This document shows positions 59,087 through 64,000 of a DNA stretch of 64,000 bases, piece after piece. Positions within the stretch are counted from its first letter, which is position 1, and every line of letters starts with the position of its first letter. The notes beneath the pieces are model-generated. The model was not told the DNA's origin, did no database searches, and saw nothing but the letters and a program-made list of their open reading frames with translations. The position numbers and the translations under genes are program-made. Origin of the DNA: Actinomycetes bacterium (GTDB lineage Bacteria; Actinomycetota; Acidimicrobiia; Acidimicrobiales; RAAP-2); the NCBI GenBank assembly GCA_021791895.1, contig JAJYVS010000001.1, forward strand, positions 62,001-126,000, written 5' to 3'.

Positions 59087-59824
59087 ATGCACATGACCCT
59101 CGCCGGCCCTATCGATCGCCTTACGACGGATTGGATGGTGAATCGAACGACTCAGTCCAAACTGGCTCTGAATCTTCTAGCAGAATGTGAGTCTGAAGTC
59201 GCCTCCATGGAGGTCGACGATCTTCATTCCCTGGTGGAAAAGCTCCGGGAATCGATCGGGAAATCCGGTGAAAACTGGGCGCCCCGTGTGCTTCAGGCGA
59301 TGCTCCGAGCCCAGGCCGTGCATCCTCTTATTCCCCGCGCCATACTGCAGGCGCTCGTCCCCGGATTGGTCACGATTGCGCGGCGACTTTCCTGGGGAAC
59401 GGGGGGTGAATGGACGGATAGTTCAGCCTTCTTTGCCGACTTGATCACGACCACTTGGGAGGTCATCACAGAGTGGTCGGGCCAAGACCGGCCGTACGCA
59501 CTCCTCGATTTGCTCTCGGCTACCAGATGCCGGATGAGAAGACAGATTTTGCGCCAAACACACAGAGACCTGGCGATGGGCACCGAGCTGGAACGACGTC
59601 TGTCGCGAGCCGTCTCGAACGACGCCACGGATCTCGAGCTGCTCGCCAGGGCCATTGACGACCTTCGCGGAGATGAGCTGGACGTCGTCGAGGCGGCGGT
59701 GCTGTATGGAACCCGGGTACTCGGGTTCTCCATGACCGAACTCTCGAAGTTGACCGGCCGGAGCAGACGCTACCTGGCCGACCGGCGGCGACACGCTGAG
59801 TCACAGTTCTGTGGGCAGTGCTAG
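59087..59824 (+). CDS. HTH-containing regulatory protein (sigma-like C-terminus)
   Basis: 245 residues. The body is helical without recognised domain; the C-terminus (about 205-240) reads GFSMTELSKLTGRSRRYLAD, a region-4/HTH-like motif, and ELDVVEAAVLYGTRVLG precedes it. It resembles diverged sigma factors. The next gene starts 7 nt before its stop. It is the first of a three-gene overlapping operon ending in a BTAD membrane protein, so it may control it. Confidence 0.65.
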   Translation: MHMTLAGPIDRLTTDWMVNRTTQSKLALNLLAECESEVASMEVDDLHSLVEKLRESIGKSGENWAPRVLQAMLRAQAVHPLIPRAILQALVPGLVTIARRLSWGTGGEWTDSSAFFADLITTTWEVITEWSGQDRPYALLDLLSATRCRMRRQILRQTHRDLAMGTELERRLSRAVSNDATDLELLARAIDDLRGDELDVVEAAVLYGTRVLGFSMTELSKLTGRSRRYLADRRRHAESQFCGQC

Positions 59825-60474
59825 CCGGGGACCACTGGTCACCGGCGATCGATCCCGTCCACGCGAAGGCGAGGAGGGCCCCCGGTGTTCTCTGGGTGCT
59901 GTCGGCCGTCTCGCTGGCCCTGGTCGCAACGCTCCCCACCGAGACCAAGGGGGATCCACAGGTGCCGGCCCGAGCCAAGCCACGTGCGTCCGCCACCCCG
60001 ACTCCGAGGCCGACCACGACGACCTCACCGCCGCCGGTCGGACCGCCGCCGAGTGCTTCGGGGCCTCGATCGCCAACGGCCGTCGTCACCCCGGTTCCGA
60101 CGTCCACGCCGTCGACGACGGCGCGCCCGGCGCCGTCATCGACCGTTCCGACAACGTCGCCGCCCTCTGATTCCAGCTATTCGTATTCTGGCTACCTGAG
60201 CTACCCGACGAACGTGGAGAGCACGATCCCGCTTGGGACCTTGCGAGGGCAGGTCACGGCCTCGGCCTCGTGGTCTCCCCCTGGTGATCTGCAGCTGACC
60301 TTGGCATGTGGGGAGGTCATGCAGCATTCGACCGGCATTGCCTCGACCTCTCTGTCGATGGTCGTTCCCGGCGTCCCGTGCACCCTCAGCATCACCGAGC
60401 AACAGCAGCTGAGTGCCCCGGTCGACTACGAACTGTCCCTGGCGGATTCGACCGCATCACCGTCGAGCTCTTGA
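59818..60474 (+). CDS. membrane-anchored Pro/Thr/Ser-rich surface protein
   Basis: 218 residues from GTG 59818, overlapping the preceding gene by 7 bp. A hydrophobic segment (VLWVLSAVSLALVATLP, about 23-40) is followed by an extended Pro/Thr/Ser-rich linker (about 55-115), typical of exposed cell-surface or stalk regions, then a small beta-rich domain to the end. It is likely exported or anchored by its N-terminal helix. No family recognised. Confidence 0.65.
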   Translation: MLAGDHWSPAIDPVHAKARRAPGVLWVLSAVSLALVATLPTETKGDPQVPARAKPRASATPTPRPTTTTSPPPVGPPPSASGPRSPTAVVTPVPTSTPSTTARPAPSSTVPTTSPPSDSSYSYSGYLSYPTNVESTIPLGTLRGQVTASASWSPPGDLQLTLACGEVMQHSTGIASTSLSMVVPGVPCTLSITEQQQLSAPVDYELSLADSTASPSSS

Positions 60475-62630
60475 GAGTCCGGCGCCGGACCCTCGGTCGG
60501 GAAGCGGGGGTACTGGTGCTCTCCGGTGCAGTGGCCCTCGACTCGCAGGTCCCCGCGCGACCGAGCAGCTTCGCGTGGAGGGACCGGCAACAACCAGGAG
60601 ATGACAGCGTCGCCGCACGGCATTGCCTCGAGCCTCGCAAGCTCCGTCGTATCCGCCCGCTCGACGCGCAGAAAAGTGAGCACCTCGCGAGGTCCTCGGG
60701 GCTGGGGATCGTCGCGACCTCGAGCCTCCTGCTGCTGGTGTTTGCGGGGTGGGCGTCGCCCCTCGCCATCAGCGCCGAACCAGCCCACCTCCCACTGCGA
60801 CACCGCCGAGAGCTCGGCGCAACCAGGTTCGAGGTCGCCCCCCTCCCTTCGCGCGGCTTGAAGATGTCCGGCACTGCGTCCGGCTTCCGCGCTGGGTCAC
60901 CCGGTGCCCGGTGCCCCAATGACACTCGACCTCCGAGCCTCCGCCGTGACCATCGGGGCCGACAGGACTCCCCAAGGGGTCGGCCGGAGCGCCGGGTCGG
61001 AGAACCAGCCGGTCGAACCAACACCCAGCAGGGCTCTCGAATCGTGTTGGCCAACGTCGGCGGCGGCTTCGGCGGTGACGTCGCGACGCTCGGTTTCATC
61101 TCCCTCGGCGTTCTCGCCCTGGGTCGGAAGCAGTGGCAGAGACGCCCGCTGCGGCCGCCCAGACCGAAGGTCCCCCGGCGCGGCGCGATACCTCCGACCC
61201 CTGCGGCAGCGTCGGAGCTTCCGCGCTCCCTTCCGCTCACCTCGATCCTCGGGGTCCTCGGGGTCCTGGACACCTACGACGCCCTTGCCGGGGCCTTGCC
61301 CGTCACACTCGTCAGATCCGGGCCCGACGATCTGGAGTTCGTGCTCTCGGCGCCGATCGACCGCGCACCGACCTGGTGCACAAGGATGAACGGCGGAAAG
61401 TCGATCCTCGTTACCATGTCGGTCATCGAGCCGCTGGTCCGGCAAATCCCTCCTTCGCCCGGTCCCCTCATCCTTCCGTTGGGTCACGAAAGCCGGGGCT
61501 GGTGGGCGGCGATCGTCAACCCCGGCGCATCCATCGCCCTGCTCGGCTCGCAGGCGTCCGAGCTGTTTGCCGAGCTCGACAACGTCGCCCGACATTCACC
61601 TGCACCGGATCGCATCCGACTGGTGACCGCTGACGGCACGGTCCGAGTGGAGTGGTCAGAGGTGAACGGTCTTCGGGCTGCGACAGTCACGAGCCTTGCG
61701 ACCGAAGAGACGGACATGGTCATCGTCTCGGATCGTCGGGGCCTGACCGTCCACCCCTACGGTCTGGTCCTACGAAAGGAGTTGCCGCCGCCATGTCCCA
61801 CGCTGGAGCCGTCTTCTCGGCCGAGTGATCCGTCGTCGTCCCCCCGGCTGTCAGGTGCCGGTCTCACCCCCGGTGACCTCGAAGTGCGACTGCTCACGGT
61901 GGTCCCCAGGCTGGACGGGTTGCGCTCGGCGTTGCCGGCCAACCGGGCCCGACGGGCGATCGAGCTGATCGCCTACCTGGCGATCCACCACCCGGACCCG
62001 ATCAGCAGCGACCGTCTCCGGACGAGGGTGCTCGGGAGCCCTGAGACCGATGCCGCTGCCAAGACGCTGTTCAATACGGTCGGGGCAGCCAGAAAGGCCC
62101 TCGGCCTGGGCCCCGACGGGCAGCCCTACCTGCCCAACGCCTCGCGCCACGGGCACTACACCCTGTCGGCACTGGTCACGGTGGATGTGGTCCGCGCTGC
62201 GCAGATGTTCAGGCTGGCGAAGGCAGCGGAGTCGCCCGACGAGTCCCTGGCCCTCTACCGCGCCGCGTTCGCGTTGTCAGAGGGAGAGCCCTTCGCCGGC
62301 TCGCTGGCCGGCTACGCCTGGTGGCGCTCGGAGGGCCACGAGGCTCGCTTCAACGCGCTGAGCGTCGAGGCCGCCGGGAGGGCCGTGCGACTGGCGATCG
62401 AACAGGGCCTGCTCGACCTGGCCTCCTGGATCCTGGACCAGGCCCGGTTGGTCGAATCGTTCAGCGAGGTCCTCAGCCGCGCCGCCATGGCCATCGCCGC
62501 GGCCTCGGGCGACCAGGCGTGGCTCCGACGGGAGTGGGACGACTGCCGTCGTCGGGTGCGCGAGCTGGACCCGAACGGCTCGCTATCGGTGGAGACCGAG
62601 AACCTCTTTCGCCGGTTGAGCCGCCCTTAG
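60471..62630 (+). CDS. large membrane protein with C-terminal BTAD regulator domain
   Basis: 719 residues from TTG 60471, overlapping the previous stop (TTGA). Basic and low-complexity stretches surround two hydrophobic segments (about residues 76-99 and 193-224). The C-terminus resembles the SARP layout: a winged-helix-like part with NRARRAIELIAYLAIHHPDP (about 485-505), then a helical BTAD repeat region (about 570-719). Such membrane-plus-BTAD proteins are seen in actinobacteria near pilus or secretion genes, but here no such genes are visible. Likely a membrane-bound regulator. Confidence 0.65.
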   Translation: MRVRRRTLGREAGVLVLSGAVALDSQVPARPSSFAWRDRQQPGDDSVAARHCLEPRKLRRIRPLDAQKSEHLARSSGLGIVATSSLLLLVFAGWASPLAISAEPAHLPLRHRRELGATRFEVAPLPSRGLKMSGTASGFRAGSPGARCPNDTRPPSLRRDHRGRQDSPRGRPERRVGEPAGRTNTQQGSRIVLANVGGGFGGDVATLGFISLGVLALGRKQWQRRPLRPPRPKVPRRGAIPPTPAAASELPRSLPLTSILGVLGVLDTYDALAGALPVTLVRSGPDDLEFVLSAPIDRAPTWCTRMNGGKSILVTMSVIEPLVRQIPPSPGPLILPLGHESRGWWAAIVNPGASIALLGSQASELFAELDNVARHSPAPDRIRLVTADGTVRVEWSEVNGLRAATVTSLATEETDMVIVSDRRGLTVHPYGLVLRKELPPPCPTLEPSSRPSDPSSSPRLSGAGLTPGDLEVRLLTVVPRLDGLRSALPANRARRAIELIAYLAIHHPDPISSDRLRTRVLGSPETDAAAKTLFNTVGAARKALGLGPDGQPYLPNASRHGHYTLSALVTVDVVRAAQMFRLAKAAESPDESLALYRAAFALSEGEPFAGSLAGYAWWRSEGHEARFNALSVEAAGRAVRLAIEQGLLDLASWILDQARLVESFSEVLSRAAMAIAAASGDQAWLRREWDDCRRRVRELDPNGSLSVETENLFRRLSRP

Positions 62631-62639
62631 ACGGACGAC

Positions 62640-63797
62640 TCAGGCAAGCTTGGCCGCGATCGACGCCGCCCCCTGGAGGATCGTGCCGTCGGCTCCGAGC
62701 GACACGAACTTCCTGGGCGTCAGCGACAAGGCCTCCTCGAGGAGGTCGTCCAGCTGGGAAGCGAAGGAGATCTGCGGATCGATCCAGAGGTACCGGGCGA
62801 GCGAGCCCGGGATCGTGTTCACCTCGTTGACCCAGACGTTCGTACCGTCGGAGAGAAAGTCCAGCCTGGCGGTGCCCGTGACGCCGCACAGTCGGGACAC
62901 CTCCACCGCCGCCCGTCGGATCTCTTCCTCGAGGGCGGGATCGACCCGCGCCGGGAGCTCACGCGCCGCACCGGCCATCCCCTCGCCTCCGGCGTACTTG
63001 TCCTCATAGCCGAGGATCTCTGGGTCGGTACCCGTACGCAGGGGGCGCTCGATCGCCGAGAGCCGGAGCTCGGGGTAGGTGCGGGCGGCGAGCTGCAGGT
63101 CGAACAGCTCCTGACGGTAGGGCTCGATGACGGCTCCCTGCGCCAGGTGCACACTGGCACCCAGCACCGAGCGGGCCGCCGCGAGGTCAGCAACCACTTC
63201 GATCCCGATCGACGATCCGCCGAAGCGGGGCTTGACGATGAACGGGGGTCCGAACCCGACATCGGAGGTGGTCGCCTCGAGGAGCCGCCTCGGCAGGACG
63301 GGCAGGCCCGACTCGGCCATCACCGCCCCGAAGGCGAGCTTGTCCATCCCGAGCGCCGCACCGGCCACCGACGGGCCGCTATGCGCGACCCCGGCAAGGT
63401 CGAGCGCCGCCTGCAACGACCCGTCCTCGCCGGGACCGCCGTGGCAGCACACCAGGGCCACGTCGACCTGCAGCTGGCGGGTCCGCAGGCCGCGGCCCGC
63501 CGATTGGAAGCCACCGTCGGGACCGAGCACGAAACGGACCGGCGAGGCCCCCTTCGGGGGGCCGTCGGTGAAGTCCTTCCCCTCGAGGCCCGGGTCGACC
63601 TCGAACCAGCTGCCGGCCTTGGTCCAGTACAGGCCGTGGACCTCGCGCCCCGACTCGACGAGGCAGCGCGATGCCTGGAGACCGGTCAGGATGCTGACGT
63701 CGTGCTCCGGCGACGGCCCCCCGAAGATCACCCCCACCTCGACCAAGCCCGTGCCTCCGATCGCCGGTACCCGGCCACGAGCCGGGTCGGCCGTCAA
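62640..63797 (-). CDS. ddl: D-alanine--D-alanine ligase
   Basis: 385 residues from TTG 63797, whose TTGA overlaps the previous stop. ATP-grasp family: VIFGGPSPEHDVS (about residues 22-34), KPRFGGSSIG (about 189-198) and VNEVNTIPGSLARYLW at the C-terminus, the motif carrying the metal-binding Glu and Asn. It joins two D-Ala residues for the peptidoglycan stem. It lies directly after a murF-like gene end, a fitting context, as MurF uses the D-Ala-D-Ala. Convergent with the BTAD gene after 9 bp. Confidence 0.9.
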   Translation of the reverse strand: MTADPARGRVPAIGGTGLVEVGVIFGGPSPEHDVSILTGLQASRCLVESGREVHGLYWTKAGSWFEVDPGLEGKDFTDGPPKGASPVRFVLGPDGGFQSAGRGLRTRQLQVDVALVCCHGGPGEDGSLQAALDLAGVAHSGPSVAGAALGMDKLAFGAVMAESGLPVLPRRLLEATTSDVGFGPPFIVKPRFGGSSIGIEVVADLAAARSVLGASVHLAQGAVIEPYRQELFDLQLAARTYPELRLSAIERPLRTGTDPEILGYEDKYAGGEGMAGAARELPARVDPALEEEIRRAAVEVSRLCGVTGTARLDFLSDGTNVWVNEVNTIPGSLARYLWIDPQISFASQLDDLLEEALSLTPRKFVSLGADGTILQGAASIAAKLA

Positions 63798-64000
63798 GGG
63801 TAGTGGTCGGGGAGGTCGTTCTCGTACAGGACCGCGTCGCCGGTCTCCAGGTGCTCACGGACCCAGCGGACGGCGTCCTCCCTCGTCCGCACCCTGATCG
63901 CCCCATGGTCACCGGCCCCCTCCACGAGCGCGTCCCGGTTCACCCGGCCCACGACGACGAGGGAATTCCCCGTCCCGACCGCCGCCCCCGCGAACTTGGC
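63794..64000 (-). CDS. murF: Mur-ligase family protein, C-terminal end (MurF-like)
   Basis: Only the last 68 residues are in the window. SLVVVGRVNRDALVEGA and WVREHLETGDAVLYENDLPD look like the C-terminal domain of a Mur ligase such as MurF. MurF attaches D-Ala-D-Ala to the UDP-MurNAc tripeptide. Overlap with ddl (TTGA) supports the assignment, but the catalytic part is not visible, so the name is tentative. Confidence 0.6.
   Translation of the reverse strand, partial: AKFAGAAVGTGNSLVVVGRVNRDALVEGAGDHGAIRVRTREDAVRWVREHLETGDAVLYENDLPDHYP

Noticed and set aside
59818-62630. SARP-controlled antibiotic cluster
   Set aside because: A BTAD-like region is present but no biosynthetic enzyme genes lie nearby; the protein also appears membrane-bound.

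Overview
The window is high-GC, gene-dense DNA (about 70% G+C by eye) with many GTG and TTG starts. It carries an F420-type Ddn-family oxidoreductase, CydDC transporters, a CT398-type zinc-ribbon protein and several multidomain acyl-CoA enzymes. These point to an actinobacterium; an Acidimicrobiia-like chromosome is my best guess, by inference only. No ribosomal RNA, prophage, CRISPR array or conjugation locus was seen. Many starts look leaderless: a TANNNT hexamer lies 6-8 nt before the GTG or ATG.

Layout. 0-19.6 kb is mostly housekeeping: an alpha/beta hydrolase fragment, a MalY/PatB-type lyase, a decayed ATP-grasp gene, cydD-cydC, a histidine phosphatase/zinc-ribbon/Nudix operon, a zinc-ribbon monooxygenase beside a frameshifted glycosyltransferase, a hydrolase-LuxR regulator whose nucleophile is lost, an MFS-rpiA pair, a divergent MarR/YceI pair with a readable promoter, a nucleoside phosphorylase/AI-2E transporter pair and a secreted NlpC/P60 hydrolase. 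20-27 kb is acyl-CoA metabolism: CoA ligase, thiolase plus DUF35 partner, and a 717-residue fused acyl-CoA dehydrogenase behind operator-like repeats. 27-35 kb holds hydrolases, a TrmH-type methyltransferase, a DRG-like GTPase and an EctB-like aminotransferase without ectA or ectC. 35.1-37.9 kb is a decay zone with broken phosphotransferase and deacetylase genes. 38-48.6 kb is a second catabolic block: enoyl-CoA hydratase, two CoA-transferases (one a tandem fusion), amidohydrolase, aldo/keto reductase, esterase, Ddn-like protein and a thiolase/DUF35 pair. Its content resembles sterol or xenobiotic side-chain degradation, but the substrate is unknown.

49.8-52.6 kb is the most interesting stretch. 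A two-cluster ferredoxin is followed by three co-directional genes of unknown function, two of them ferritin-like. The second of these keeps a full E...ExxH...E...ExxH di-iron ligand set, while the first appears to keep only half. The leader carries a perfect 14-bp palindrome and two hairpins. This could be an undescribed ferredoxin-fed di-iron oxidase or oxygenase.

53-56.5 kb is a mobile or decaying segment: an HNH-like lipoprotein, a frameshifted TetR gene, a CocE-type hydrolase gene cut by an ISL3 transposase remnant, a CcdA-like/MazF toxin-antitoxin pair and tRNA-Val(UAC). 56.6-64 kb has an inositol-monophosphatase-like gene, unknown small proteins, a three-gene overlapping operon ending in a large membrane protein with a BTAD regulator domain, then ddl and the 3' end of a murF-like gene running off the window.
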